64,000 nt of DNA from Baylisascaris procyonis (Eukaryota; Nematoda; Chromadorea; Rhabditida; Ascarididae): positions 1 to 64,000 of the forward strand of contig JAZARR010000235.1 in NCBI GenBank assembly GCA_037389465.1, given 5' to 3'. This document shows, in pieces, positions 7,837 through 22,180 of the stretch; position 1 is the stretch's first letter; each line of letters begins with the position of its first letter. The notes below the pieces were generated by a model. It did no database searches, was not told the origin of the DNA, and worked only from the letters and a program-made list of their open reading frames with translations. Made by a program: the position numbers and the translations under genes.

Positions 7837-8263
7837 GCTTTTATAAGAAAAAAGCTTACATATAAGGAAAAACAGCTTTTAGGATCGCAGCGATATCACA
7901 TAAAAATTGAAACATTGGTGTCACACAAGGAAATGCAATTGTTTCGTAATAATACAGCAAAGAAAGAAATCCTCACAAAAGCCTTATAAACTTAATAAAA
8001 ACTTTACCTGGAAGGTAAAACTAAGAAATTTGCATAAATGGATCCAATAGCTAACATAACTTATAGGGTACTCATTGAACTGTCTTTTAAACATTGACAT
8101 ATGAACTCATTGAATTGTCTGTATTCGTCAATCAATACTACATTGAACAATCATCTACATATCCTTCAATGCACTAGTGCAAATGAAACGCCTTCTATTC
8201 ACACATAAATTCATAGAGACATATAGGATTCGACATGGAATTCATAAGTTGAACCAAACAGAT

Positions 8264-8884
8264 GTGTGCTTTTCGCAATGTGCTTTCCTATATTCGGCTC
8301 ATAGAAAAGTACAATGGCGCTTTTTGCTAGTGCTATTCTATAAACATACTAGTCTCCATACTATAAACACACAAGATGCGGTACGCAAATACAACTATAC
8401 GAAACATTCAGTTATAAATTCAGTTAAACGCGCTATATCGAAGCGTTTAGTCATGACCTCTACGCACTTCAACAATGAGACCAGAACGTATTAAAGTGTC
8501 GAAGAAATGCTTATCTGCGGGAAAACAACCTTATTTATAAGAGGTCCCTCCTTCCCACAGGAACCCCCTCGGCTATTCTTCAAGCATACATCGTTTGAAA
8601 ATGCCCTTTAGATCAGAACGAATAGGCTATTGGCGTTTGCGCCCTCGCACCAACATACATGAAGGCAAAAAATGCTTAACAATAATGCGTGACATTTACC
8701 CCTAAAGGTTCAGCGAATAAAATACACCAACTGAAGTGCATTACTACCGTATTACTCCGCATAGAACCCCGCCCTCAAATAATACAAAAGTTACAAAATC
8801 CCCTTCAGAGAGCTGTACTCGTTAATCGGCGCTATAAAATACAGCTCATCGATGATCCGTTATCAACACAGATATCAAATCCTT
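8264..8884 (-). pseudogene. Decayed module B counterpart of the module A frames
   Basis: If the module A minus-strand frames ever coded, B is a dead copy. It has TAA for CAA in the counterpart of 6155-6337, one G fewer upstream of it, and one extra base near 8312 that breaks the counterpart of 5843-6097. Module C (10493-11038) shares the TAA and has its own 4-bp loss. Corresponding segments occur in every unit. Confidence 0.25.
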
Positions 8885-9565
8885 ATATAAAAGGTTTCGA
8901 GACGAATTGAAGGGATGAAACAAGAAGACCGTTAATGCTATTGTATGGGCGAGCGAACTCATTTCAAAGCTATCGCACTAAAGCCAAACTGCCTATAAAT
9001 GCCTCCTTTTGCTTACATGCATTTTGACCACTCAGTTCGTTCAATATTCTAACGAGTAACCACAGTTGTAAAAACTTGAAAAAATTTTATAATGAAAGCA
9101 TTTAAATCGACCAGATCTCGAAAAGTGATTGATATATGCAAATTTTCAAGTTAGTTTTGAATTTTTGTTTATTTAAAATGACGTGAATTTTTTAAAGCAT
9201 TCATATTGAATCGATCGCATATGTGATACGTAGAATTAAATGAAAAGTGAACAATTGCATTATTGCTGAAGACATCGCAACACAATAAATAAATTTTGAA
9301 TTTACATTTAAAACGCTAATAAAGATTGAGTTTGAAAATTTATGCATTTAATGAGCGAATTTATATAAATCTAAATCAAGCAACCAAGTTAGAAACTTCA
9401 TTAAATAGTCAAACAAAAACGAATTGGAAAATTTTTGAGTGACGTCCATAATTGCGGCTTTACACCCTTGGTGCAACGCACTACTGCAACGCTATCGTGC
9501 GATGCACGAACTCAAACACTGAATCATGATAGAATATTGTGTAATGATTGAATACGTAAGTGAGT
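8885..9565. other. AT-rich spacer between the two long duplications
   Basis: No gene signal. It contains a perfect small hairpin, TCGTGC-GAT-GCACGA, at 9495-9509. The rest is AT-rich. Confidence 0.5.
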
Positions 9566-11038
9566 CACTGCATTCATTCCTCTCTCCTTTAAAGTTTCCT
9601 TCCTCATCACTCCTCAATTCTACTTCACCAGACCAACTACCCATTGTGTAAACCCCTCTCTTACATATTTCCTCCTTAATAAAACCTACCTGAAAAGTTT
9701 GACGGGGTGAACAGTTTTCTCTTATTAGCTCAACTCATTACAAGACTGAAGAAAACAGCAAAATATAGCCCTGCCATGAAGATTCTTTAATGCACTTTTA
9801 TAGATTTAAAATAAATTATCGGTATTCCTTTATCGCATCACTACGCAACATTGCATTAAATATGAGAAAACCCTCCCCATTCTACGCTGGAATGAACAGT
9901 GTTCGATAAAGCAACCCAAAAATACACAACACATGGTCGACGATTCGTTTTACAAAGTGGTCGACTATTTTAAAAAATTTAGCCAAATAGCTAAGAATAA
10001 AAGAGAGCAGCAAAACAGATCAACGAATCCCTGCTAGCAGTTGATTCGACGGCTTTCCTAAGGCGGAAAACAAAAAAAGACAAATAGTCTACCTATAAAG
10101 TTACTACATATAAAAGCAAAAATAGAAAAAGTCATTACGTATCGATATGCATACCTGAGGAAAAGCTTAAAATAACTTTCTATGTATGTAAATGAATAAA
10201 TATAACCGCTTTTATAAGAAAAAAGCTTACATATAAGGAAAGACAGCTTTTAGGATCGCAACGATATCACATAAAAATTGAAACATTGGTGTCACACAAG
10301 GGAAATACAGTTGTTTCGTAATAATACAGCAAAGAAAGAAAACCTCACAAAAGCCTTATAAACTTAATAAAAACTTTACCTGAAAGGTAAAACTAAGAAA
10401 TTTGCATAAATGGATCCAATAGCTAACATAACATATAGGGTATTATGCATCGAACTGTCTTGTAAGGAATTCATAAGTTGAAACAAACGTATATGTGCTT
10501 TTCAAAATGTGCTTTCCTATATTGGGCTCATAGAAAAGTACAATTGCGCTTTTTGCTAGTGCTATTCTATGTGCTAGTCTCCATACTACAAACATACAAG
10601 ATACGGTACGCAGATACAACTATACGAAACATTCAGTTATAAAGGCATTTAAACGCGCTATATCGAAGCGTTCAGTCACGACCTCCACTGACTCCAACAA
10701 TGACACCAGAAAGCATTAAAGTGTCGAAGAAATGCCTATCTGCGGGAAAAACAACCTTATTTATAAGAGGGCCCTCCTTCCCCACATCAACCCCTCGGCC
10801 ATTCTTCAAGCATACATCGTTTGAAAATGCCCTTTAGATCACAACGAATAGGCTATTGGCGTTTGCGCCCTCGCACCAACATACATGAAGGCAAAAAATA
10901 CTTAACAATAATGCGCGACATTTACCCCTAAAGGTCAGCGAATAAAATGCACCAATTGAAGTGCATCACTACCGTATTACTCCACAGAGAATCCCGCCCT
11001 CAAATAATACAAAAGTTACAAAATCCCCTTCACAGAGG
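9566..11038. repeat. Long internal duplication copy 2 (with module C), unit 1
   Basis: Second copy of the 7126-8884 segment. It has AATAAATATAACCG where copy 1 has the TA array, so the array grew only in copy 1. Module C is 10493-11038. It lacks 4 bp near 10591 relative to A and B, carries the same TAA as B in the minus-strand frame, and ends earlier than A and B. Confidence 0.93.
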
Positions 11039-11430
11039 TCCCCTTTTCTTTCTTCGACAAAAAAATTTCATGATTTCTCGGTTGGTAATTTCCAATTACT
11101 CTCTCAAAATCAGTCACAATTGCCTATAAGACAGTTGAATAAATAATTAACCAATAAATTATGCACTTCTTTCATAGATTCTAAAATAAAATGAAACACT
11201 CTAAACGCTTACTCTTGCAACTCTCTTCGGCTATTCGTTAGAAAATTGATACAAACAACAAACTCTAAAGACTAACTAAATGCGAGCAAGAAGGGGAGAG
11301 GAGAGGTGCCAATACCAAACAAAGAAAAAAACTTATGCATTTGCGCAGAGCAGATGACTAAGTGTAACGCGTATTGCTGTATCCGATATTTTATTATCTA
11401 TCGTACAATGCTTAGCAAATAATGTTTGGT

Positions 11431-11616
11431 AATAATAATGATAAAATTTATAGTATTATAATAAAAATAAATTATAATAGTAACAACAACAGTAAGAAAA
11501 AGAATAAAAACAACAAATAAAATAGTAAAAATAAGAAAAAGAATAAAAATAATACTGCCGTAATGACATCAATAATACCAACAACAATAATAGCAAACGC
11601 AACACTGATAAAGAAT
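11431..11616. repeat. AT-rich low-complexity tract, unit 1
   Basis: Plus strand almost entirely A and T with AAT, ATA and AAC trinucleotide runs and strong A over T skew. No gene signal. The surrounding 11039-12119 is AT-rich unique DNA in which I see nothing else. Confidence 0.85.
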
Positions 11617-12119
11617 GACAATAAGAGCGAAGAATATATAGCTCGCTAATCTCGCATATTCCCCCCTATATTCGTTTTCATCTGAATAGACTAAAAGAAT
11701 TTCAAATGATCTCGATTAGTCGATCAATAACAATCGATAGCTCTCAGTTAATGAATGCTCCCAATATATAATAAAATATACGCTCCCGATATATAATAAA
11801 ATGCCTCATCTCTTAAATAATTCGACTAATGTTTCAAATTCATCACAAACAAATCCATCTTATGATAGGAGAGTTCGATCGAAACGATGCAAAATGACAC
11901 AAAAATTTACATATATTTAGGCACTTATAAGAGTCTATAAGTGATTAGCAATTTAATGAATGAAACTGAAAATTCTATAGCGGCATATTGAATTACAATA
12001 AGTAGCTTAATGCGACAAAAATCAAATTCCTTTCTATGCTCGACACATAATTGACAAACTAAAAAATTCAAGTCAAAAACAACTACATTCTCGAATAGAT
12101 ACTCAAAGAGCTATTAAAT

Positions 12120-12557
12120 TCACATCAAAAATTCAACAAATTTGCATAGAAAGGAGAATGTATGGCCTATTACTGGAGAAATGCAAACAACAAACCAGCA
12201 AAAGATCACGGTTGCTGTCGGCCCTATTCTTAGACAATGAACGATAACGTTGATTCGATTGTCTTTTTCTTCGAATCGCACCCATCCATTTGCATCTGAA
12301 GAAAACCAAACGAAGAGATCAGCGGTCAAATAGTTTGGCAGAAGAGCAAATCCCTTTCCCCCTCTTTCTATGTTTCCCTCCCTTCCTCCCTTTAAAGACC
12401 ACGCTTTGTATATTGAATTCGGAATAACTATAGATTTATGCATGAAAGCGAACTCAAACTTTAAGAGTGAAATAGTCTTAATCACTATCAATAAAGGAAT
12501 TTGAAAAACATGATAAGCACAAAAATAATTGTGTAAAGGAAACCAATATGCGGCCAC
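12120..12557 (-). CDS. Open frame of about 140 codons, unknown
   Basis: Longest non-repetitive open frame in the unit. It would need GTG as a start (12555-12557); the first ATG is about 38 codons in. The first ~97 codons agree in units 1-4. After that a T-run length difference near 12265 (5 T in unit 1, 6 T in the others) gives different tails of 145 and 141 codons. The N-terminal half is hydrophobic and aromatic. The G-rich middle reflects a pyrimidine tract on the plus strand. No family recognised and probably not a gene. Copies at 25429-25854, 38704-39129 and 51993-52418. Confidence 0.12.
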   Translation of the reverse strand: MAAYWFPLHNYFCAYHVFQIPLLIVIKTISLLKFEFAFMHKSIVIPNSIYKAWSLKGGREGNIERGGKGFALLPNYLTADLFVWFSSDANGWVRFEEKDNRINVIVHCLRIGPTATVIFCWFVVCISPVIGHTFSFLCKFVEFLM

Positions 12558-12681
12558 TAAGTGATATTAGCTATGAAAGTATTTAAAAAAAGCAATTACA
12601 GAATGTACGTATCACACCACCCCAAAACCATCTATCCACAGCTACTTTTTCGAAAATAGTTTATATTGATATATACCCACC

Positions 12682-12779
12682 TTATAACGCGAATGGGGAG
12701 GACCGAGAAACGATGATGGCACTGCTCTGGTCGAAATCTTCTACATGCCTCTTTGCTGCGGGTTTTACTTTCGAACCTT
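12682..12779 (-). CDS. Candidate 3'-terminal exon, unknown protein
   Basis: Minus-strand segment after a GATTGCAG acceptor, reading KVKPAAKRHVEDFDQSSAII and ending in TAA at 12682-12684. A second frame is also open to an AAG/GTGGGT donor-like site, so it could instead be an internal exon. Its phase fits a splice from a G/GTGAAA donor in the upstream open stretch 13110-13274. No AATAAA lies close downstream. Confidence 0.22.
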
Positions 12780-12889
12780 CTGCAATCCATCATCACTGTT
12801 AGGATGATAACAACATTTCTAGATGTCCTGTATCGCTCTCATTTCTCACCATTTTACAATGCCTCGCCACCATCTACCCCACTCCCACT

Positions 12890-12897
12890 CTTTTATA
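12890..12897 (-). promoter_or_regulatory. TATA-box-like site
   Basis: TATAAAAG on the minus strand in a locally GC-richer context, next to a variable poly-C run at 12917-12927 (11, 9, 11 and 10 C in units 1-4). Sequence match only; no start site is shown. Confidence 0.15.
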
Positions 12898-13109
12898 GTG
12901 CTCGGACGTAGCTTAACCCCCCCCCCCATTTCTAGAGCGAACTTTCCACAAGAAACCTCACAAAATCTTACCCCATTGTTTAAAAATGTACTGCGAAACG
13001 AAATTTAGCATGTTACACACGCCTTCAATATTAACAGAAAAGTGCCGATGCGCAGTCTCAATGCAAACCAAACACTGATTACATAAAACCACCTGACTTT
13101 TCTGCACCA

Positions 13110-13274
13110 CTAAGTAGCTGCAAATGCTGCGTAACCAAACCGCTCTTCCTTTAGTTCAGATGGAGTTTCACCCGTCAATACAAAGATGTACACTTTGAAC
13201 ATCCGTATGCATGCGCAGTGGAACGGTGATACTGAAGGTACGGAAACTCCGCGTATGATCCACCTCCTTTCAAA
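13110..13274 (-). CDS. Candidate exon, unknown protein
   Basis: Minus-strand open stretch of 54 codons ending in TAG, with a CCTTCAG acceptor-like site inside it. Predicted pieces include MFKVYIFVLTGETPSELKEE and RFGYAAFAAT. A G/GTGAAA donor inside it could join to 12779 in phase. It lies just before the next unit starts. No family recognised. Confidence 0.22.
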   Translation of the reverse strand, partial: FERRWIIRGVSVPSVSPFHCACIRMFKVYIFVLTGETPSELKEERFGYAAFAAT

Positions 13275-13576
13275 TTAATACACCCCAACCTTTTACCACA
13301 TTTTCAGTGATATGTCAAATAAGCAGCACAATTTAAATAAATACTTTATTGGTGAAGAAAACATTCAATATTTGAAACAAAAATTCTTAAATATAAAAAA
13401 TTTATTAGCAATATTTATTTAACAATTATATAAACCATAAAGGGATCATCATCATTCGCGCGCTCAAAGCACTTCGAAATAGGAATGTCCTTATACTCGT
13501 CTTTCGGTTTTTTCGTGCTACTTCCTCCTCCTTGTTCCTCATCCTGTCCACAATCGTCACCACTGCAACTCTTGTT

Positions 13577-13801
13577 ATCAGTTAATTAAGCAAGCTAAAC
13601 GTAAAGCGACGGTGTTAGACGTTAAGAACGATCAAAATATTTTGCAGTTTGGCTATATCTTCACGGAGAAATATCTTAAGGATATCTGGATGCAGTTATA
13701 TGGAATGCGAGAAGGGGACGGCAGGAGAGGCAAATCGACGAACGCCTAGTTTAGAAATATTCATACAATATTTGCTACCATTTAGAAACGATGCATAGTG
13801 A
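13577..13801 (+). repeat. Direct repeat P1, unit 2
   Basis: Copy of the unit 1 P1 element. Confidence 0.9.
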
Positions 13802-14128
13802 AGGAGCTGCCTATTCCTCCCCCCTCTCACTGATCGATGAGAAACGAGAATCAACGCGTAGCGCAAAAAAAGCCCCATCGTTGCACTCGAAGATGCAAAG
13901 ATTTGGCCCGACCGCAACGTCTTCGGAGCCGGCAGCCTGCATTTCGAGAGAAACTGTATTGCCATTTTCGTTGCGATACAAACGAAAAATTAAAGTAACA
14001 TAGCACTAACACTTCAGAAACGCCACCTCTCTCCTCCCCCCTCAAACTTTTTACAGCAAAAAAATATCAACGTAAAATATACCAAAAACAATGACAGAAA
14101 TGAAATACACACCAACAGCGATACCATA

Positions 14129-15210
14129 AAGCTTAAGCGTACGCCCCTCAGCCTCACCCGACAAGCCCGAGCCCAAGCCTAAGATCAAGCTTAAGCATTA
14201 AGGCAAAGCCAAAGCTCAAGCCCAAGCCTAAGCCAAAGCCAAAGCGTAGGCTTAAGCCTAAGCGTAAGAATAAAGCTTAAGCTTAAGCTTACCCGTAAGC
14301 CTAAGACTAAGTCCAAGCCTAAGCATCAGCCTAAGCCTAAGCCTTAGTCTAGGCCCTAGCCTAAGCTTAGGCCTGAGGTTAAACCTAAGCTTAAGCCTAA
14401 GCCTGCGCCTAAGCCTAAGAATGAGCCAAGCCCTAAGCCTAGCCCTAAGCGTACGATTAAGCCTAAGCCTAAGCCTAAGACAAAGCCTAAGACAAAGCCT
14501 AAGACTAAACCTAAGCTTAAGCCTAAGCCTAAGCCTAAGCCTGAGCCTAAGATTAAACTTCACCTTTGGCCTAAGCCTAAGTCTAAGCCTAAACCTAAGA
14601 CTGAGCCCAAGCCTAAGCATCAGTCTAAGCCTAAGCCTAAACCTAAGATTAGGCCTAAGCTTAAATCAAAGCTTAGGTCTAAGCGTAAGCCTAAGCCTAA
14701 GCATCAGCCTAAGCCTAAACATAAGATTAAGCCCAAGCTTAGGCCTAAGCCTAGGCCTAAGACTAAGCCTAAGCCTAAGCCAAAGCCCAAGCCTAAGCCT
14801 AAGCCTAAGAATAAGAATACAGCTTAAGATTAAGCCTAAGCCTAAGCCTAAGCCTGAGGTTAAACCTAAGCTTAGGTCTAAGCCTAAGCCTGAGCCTAAG
14901 ATTAAACTTCACCTTTGGCCTAAGCCTAAGTCTAAGCCTAAACCTAAGACTGAGCCCAAGCCTAAGCATCAGCCTAAGCATAAGCCTAAGCCTAAACCTA
15001 AGATTAGGCCTAAGCTAAAATCAAAGCTTAGGTCTAAGCGTAAGCCTAAGCCTAAGCATCAGCCTAAGCCTAAACCTAAGCCTAAGAATAAGAATAAAGC
15101 TTAAGATTAAGCCTTAGCCAAAGCCTAAGCCTGACGTTAAACCTAAGCTTAGGTCTAAGCCCTAAGCCTAAGCCTAAGCCTAAGCGTTAGCCTAGGCCTA
15201 AGCCGAAGCC
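14129..15210 (-). repeat. Degenerate TTAGGC telomere-like array, unit 2
   Basis: Same array and variant order as unit 1, 4 bp longer because of an AAAGCTTAAG join near its right end. Confidence 0.92.
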
Positions 15211-15620
15211 ATTTATGTCCGCCTCATCTATATTAGCAATTCCTAAGATTGAAGGTGATCACCGCTGAAGAAACGGCAAAATTTCGCATTCAAGGATATG
15301 TAGACGTAAGAAAATTAAGTGTGAAAAGTGTAGTTACCACTGTTCCCCTGTGTATCCTTACCAATTGCGATGCCGTCAGGACAAGATGCACACCAGCCTG
15401 GCCTTACTAAACACGGCAGTTCACTTGAGATATAAATGTCTAGTTAATTTATCACTATGCTAATCTGAAAGAGGAGAAAATGGTCATCAAAAATTGACTT
15501 ACGAGATGGTATCGTCCTTGGCGAAAGTGTCGAGAACTTCTCTATATTTCCCCGTCCAGACACCTACCAGAAGTCGTGTTATTCAAGCCTGAAGAAAATG
15601 AGCCCATATGCATTGAATAT

Positions 15621-15846
15621 ATCAGTTAATTAAGCAAGCTAAACGTAAAGCGACGGTATTAGACAGTAAGAACGATTAAACTATTTTACAGTTTGGCTAC
15701 ATCTTTACGAAGAAATATCATTAGGATATGTGGATGCAGTTGTATGGAGTGCGAGAAGGGGACCGCAATAGAGGCAAATTGACGAATGCCTAGTTTATAA
15801 ATATTCATACAATATTTGCCAATTAATTATAAACAATGCATAGTGA
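15621..15846 (+). repeat. Direct repeat P2, unit 2
   Basis: Copy of the unit 1 P2 element, keeping the P2-specific substitutions. Confidence 0.9.
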
Positions 15847-15952
15847 TAAAGATGAACGCGTTTGAGAATGCACTCAATGAATCAGCATATTGTTCTTGTT
15901 CTTGTTGCGATTCGCTGATGCCAACTTCTATTACGCATCTGAACACCAGAGG

Positions 15953-16817
15953 CTTCAAATCTATCCCACTCCCCATGATCAAGTTTCAAGTCTAATCCAC
16001 TCCCCATGACGAGGTTTCGAGTCTACCCTCCTCCCTATGACCAAATTTCAAATTTACCCCACTCCCTACGATGAAGTTTCAACTCTATCCCACTCCCTAT
16101 GATGAAGTTTCAACTCTACCCCACTCCCTATGATGAAGTTTCAACTCTATCCCACTCCCTATGATGAAGTTTCAACTCTACCCCACTCCCTATGATGAAG
16201 TTTCAACTCTATCCCACTCCCTATGATGAAGTTTCAACTCTACCCCACTCCCTATGATGAAGTTTCAACTCTATCCCACTCCCTATGATGAAGTTTCAAC
16301 TCTACCCCCTCCCTATGATGAGAATTCAACTTTACCCCACTCCCTACGATGAATTTTCAACTCTATCCCACTCCCTATGATGAAGTTTCAACTCTACCCC
16401 ACTCCCTATGATGAAGTTTCAACTCTATCCCACTCCCTATGATGAAATTTAAACTCTACCCCCTCCCTATGATGAAGTTTCAACTCTACCCCACTCCCTA
16501 TGATGAAGTTTCAACTCTATCCCACTCCCTATGATGAAGTTTCAACTCTACTCCACCCCCTATGATGAGATTTCAACTCTACCCCCTCCCTATGATGAAG
16601 TTTCAACTCTACCCCACTCCCTATGATGAAGTTTCAACTCTACCCCACTCCCTATAATGAAGTTTCAACTCTACCCCACTCCCTATGATGAGATTTCAAC
16701 TCTAAGCCACTCCCTATGATGAAGTTTCAACTCTACCCCACTCCCTACGATGAAGTCTCAACTCTACCCCACTCCCTATGATCAAGTTTCAACTCTGCCC
16801 CCACTCCCTATGATGCA
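15953..16817 (+). repeat. 31-bp minisatellite, unit 2
   Basis: Same monomer order as unit 1, differing by short indels at C-rich junctions. Confidence 0.97.
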
Positions 16818-19312
16818 GTATATTTATGTTGCCAAATCAGTTCGCACGTCAAATGGAATAGATTAAAATAACGAAAGAAAAAGAACAACCAACCTTTCAC
16901 GTGGACCGCTTGATTGTTTCCTTCGTCCTTGCGACATGGTGACCACAGTTTTTAGCCACTTGTCGTAAAAACCACAACCATTGTACTCGTTTTCGACCAC
17001 TGAAATCGATCATATCATCATTTTGAATATTTAATTTCCACTTTTCCGATCAGAATTAAATCGAATCGGAATGAAAATTCAGAATAAAATAGGAACAAAA
17101 AACGACGAATAAATATTCAAATATTCGAAACAATGGCTAATATTCGATTCAATTTCCGAACAACTATTTTCCGCTTACAGAATGAATCATATGATGAGAT
17201 GAACTAAAAGACGGCTAAGAACAAGTACCTCTATACGTGACTTGCCAGCTCTCTAGTACTTAAATTGAAGCGTAACGCCTACAACAGTACAGAGTATAAT
17301 CGCGAAACACGTATCAAACAAACAACGTTACTTCAGTGTAGCCAATCAGAGAAGAAAGCTGAAAGCCGATGAGCAAAGATGCAGAGATCCTTTTAGTTCA
17401 TGCAACAAGATGCCATGCCTTGTTGCTTTCAACAGATGATAAAATCAACTTAACATACACTGGGTACTTGGATAAGAATCTGGCTTATCAGGCCAAGAGA
17501 TGGGAAGTGACGAGGACAAGCTCATATAAGGAAAAATCGGTTTCGTCCATATCCTTGAAGCGATAACACCAAATTTGTTATTGAGGCATATGATATATTT
17601 CTTAAGATTGTAGGAGTTGCCGTTTTACAAGTACTTAGACTTTCAATTCCCGGGCATTTCAAAGTTCCTACCTTTTCGGGTACAATTTGAGCATTTTTCC
17701 GATCTTTTAGAATGAACACTCCTCAATTCTCAAATAAAACTGATATAATGCCGATCGACAATTTGCTGGGTAGCTAAATGTGGCATAGCAGCAGCAACTC
17801 TTCATTGATCTATTGACCTACAATGTAGTGTCAACTCTTACTTCAACTGATCTTACCTAATTTATTCACACTATTTTTTTATTCAAACACCTAAAAACGA
17901 GCACTAGACGAATACAAGCACAAAAAGGAAAACGTAATAACTGCCTACTGGCTGTCCGCTTTTTTGACGCATTCTTCCGCCTCTGCTATACGCCTTTTGT
18001 TCGCTGCATCCATTGAAAGCGTAAGCGGATCCCTCAGTAAGTCGGAGAATCCTTCAACAACCTGCAAGATTGTCGATATGCGGCACTCAACACTCGATTA
18101 GCGAATCATTCATTTAACATCGCAAGCAAAACTCAATTCAAATTACTATAAATTACATCATTTTGGCAGCAATCAGATGCCTTAGTTGTATAGTAAACAA
18201 TAGCATTTATCGAAACGAACACTATGTGCATATAGCGATGATAATAAAGTCGGTAAATATCAAATATCACAAGAAACCTGAAGTAAAATTTCGGGAAGTA
18301 AACAATTCCCGAAAAGTAATGCTTGAAGTTAAAAACATCCAGCACTGATAAAACAATAAATGAATTTTCAAAGTTCTTTACGCCTCTAAAAGCAGAAAAC
18401 ATATAGGCTTCACAATCCCGCCTATCGAACAAATAAGTAGCGTGAAGCACAGCGCATATCTACCTGTATCATATACCTGTATTCTGCTTTCACCATAGAC
18501 TTCGATCGCAACGAACTTATCAAAGTACAGGTACTATCATTGTGGATAAAGCTGATAAGGTGATAACCTATTTGATAAGTAAAATTTTATGGTTATCTAT
18601 AACTAGGAACGAGGATAAGAGAATAAAAGGTTTAAAGACGTATCATAGATGAAGTAATATAGGTGAAAGAAGCTTATAGCACGGAACTTCAAGTTGCAAT
18701 ATTCAGTGGGCATTTATCACAACATCTCCTATGTAAAGGCGTTCTAGTGAGCATAACATTTCTTGAGTAATACAAAAAAACGAATAAAAAGGAACACCAC
18801 AGTCGTGATAGATTTCAATAAGTACACCTTACTTGTAACTAAAACTATAGAATCACAACATGTTATACAAGTTGACGCATTACCAAAAATATTCAACGCC
18901 AAATGAGAATATCACATAACATCACTAAATCAGCATTTATGCAAGATTATTACAAAGACGTCAAATACTATCGCGCACACGAATAAAACATCGTTAGAAT
19001 GCTTAAAAATAGGCGTGTAAAGTTTGTCGAAAAAATCCGCCTACCGTTAAAACAGATTAGATCTGATTCGAGTGGATTAAGCTAAAGTACCCGCCTCTCT
19101 TATATCGTAATTGGATCGCAAATACAACCCCTATACCATAACCTGATCACCCCCATGAAAAGTAGTGAAGAGAAGTACCTTTTCAAATTTCATTAGAAGA
19201 ATCCACAAATGTCTCATAATTTCTGGAGAAAAGCCAAGAGCTCTGGAAAAAGTAGTCTTCGTAAGATGCATTCTTCTCGAATTAATAAAATCAACCCCTA
19301 AATCAAACGAAT

Positions 19313-19936
19313 ATGTGCTTCTCGCAATGTACTTTCCTATATTCGGCTCATACAAAAGTACAATGGCGCTCTTATTGGTGCTATTTTATAAATGTGCTAA
19401 TCTCCATACTAGAAACAGAGAAGATGCGGTACGCAAATACGACTATATGAAACATTCAGTTATAAAGGCAGCTAAAGGCGCTATATCGAAGCGTTTAGTC
19501 ATGACCTCTACTGACTTCAACAATGAGACCAGAAAGTATTGAAGTGTCGAAGAAATGCCCATCTGCGGAAAAACAACCTCATTTATAAGAGGGCCCTCCT
19601 TCCCCACAGCAACCCCCTCGGCCATTCTTCAAGCATACATCGTTCGAAAATGCCGCTTTAGATCACAACGAATAGGCTATTGGCATTTGCGCCCTCGCAC
19701 CAATATAGATGAAGGCAAAAAGTGCTTAACAAGAATGCGCGACATTTACCCCTAAAGGTTCAGCGAATAAAATACACCAATAGAAGTGCATTACTACCGT
19801 ATTACTCCATATAGAATCCCGTCCTCAAATAATACAAACAAAATCCCCTTCATAGAGATGTACTCTGTAGTCCTTAATCAGCACTATAAAATATGACTGA
19901 GCGATGATCCATTATCAACAAATACATCAAATTCTT
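19313..19936. repeat. Internal repeat module A, unit 2
   Basis: Copy of unit 1 module A. Confidence 0.93.
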
Positions 19937-20413
19937 GTTTAAAAGTGAAACAGAGAGCTATTTGACAATACCATAGCATATATGGAAGTCTCACGATATG
20001 CATCATTATGAACACCTTTTGTTTATTTGCATGATTTATTTTATTGTAATATAAACAATTTCTAATGAAAATAGAAGATTACATATGAACGACGTGGAAA
20101 CAATAAAACAAGAAAACATGTTGTGCGCGTAATATGCGCCTCACATAGTTAAGTAGGAAAATGCGCCAGGAGAAGGGGAGGGAACGGGGACAACGGCATA
20201 AAAGTCACAAAAAGTTTTTTTATGCAGCACTCTAACATAACAAGTTTCATCATGCAAAAATACCGCTAACTGTTGAAAATTTAATAATTGGAACGGCAAA
20301 AAGTTGGAAATCTTTGTAAAAAAATAAAAGTTTTAGTGTTCACAAATAGTGAACCGTGAATTCGGCCAATCCAAAATATTCGCTTCACCTTAATTACTTC
20401 TCTCAATAATTTT

Positions 20414-22180
<1,767 letters not shown>

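Larger units (their letters stand above)
7126..8884. repeat. Long internal duplication copy 1 (TA microsatellite + module B), unit 1
   Basis: Starts CACTGCATTCATTCCTCTCT and matches 9566-11038 in the same order and orientation. Relative to copy 2 it has a long TA run at 7748-7834 and about 150 extra bp (8087-8237) before homology resumes at GGAATTCATAAGTTGAA. Module B is 8264-8884. Both minus-strand frames that are open in module A are broken here, one by a TAA and the other by a 1-bp length change near 8312. No intact gene is seen. Confidence 0.93.
1..13280. repeat. Macrosatellite unit 1 (13,280 bp)
   Basis: First copy of a ~13.3 kb unit repeated head to tail without any linker. The opening CACCCCAACCTTTTACCACA recurs at 13281, 26576, 39853 and 53141, and every internal landmark follows in the same order and orientation. 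Copy 1 is the most distinct of the five. It has a cluster of substitutions at 177-231, two fewer A in the run near 585, a different join near the end of the hexamer array (around 1815), and one base less at about 5033 and in the T run near 12265. The unit start is arbitrary, because sequence left of position 1 is not visible. Confidence 0.97.

Noticed and set aside
7744..7989. ORF with about 30 Ile-Tyr repeats
   Set aside because: Product of the TA microsatellite. It is absent in units whose flanking indels change the frame.
5877..8494. Plus-strand ORFs of 125 codons (5877-6254) and 105 codons (8177-8494) sharing about 60 C-terminal residues
   Set aside because: They are paralogous DNA (modules A and B), but their differences fall mostly at first and second codon positions, the frames disagree upstream because of a 1-bp length change, and module C is shifted. 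The minus strand shows slightly better coding signs.
10947..11146. Overlapping 60- and 61-codon plus-strand ORFs at the end of module C
   Set aside because: Two frames of the same stretch are open together, no homologous frame is kept in A or B, and there is no recognisable feature.
1..13280. rDNA, 5S, histone or spliced-leader cluster as the reason for tandem repetition
   Set aside because: I looked for conserved rRNA and 5S segments, histone motifs and the SL1 leader and found none. A profile search (Rfam, HMMER) would settle this.
1..13280. LTR or LINE retrotransposon, or DNA transposon, as the repeating unit
   Set aside because: No reverse transcriptase, integrase or transposase stretch, no terminal repeats at the unit junction and no target-site duplication. 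Copies are directly abutted.
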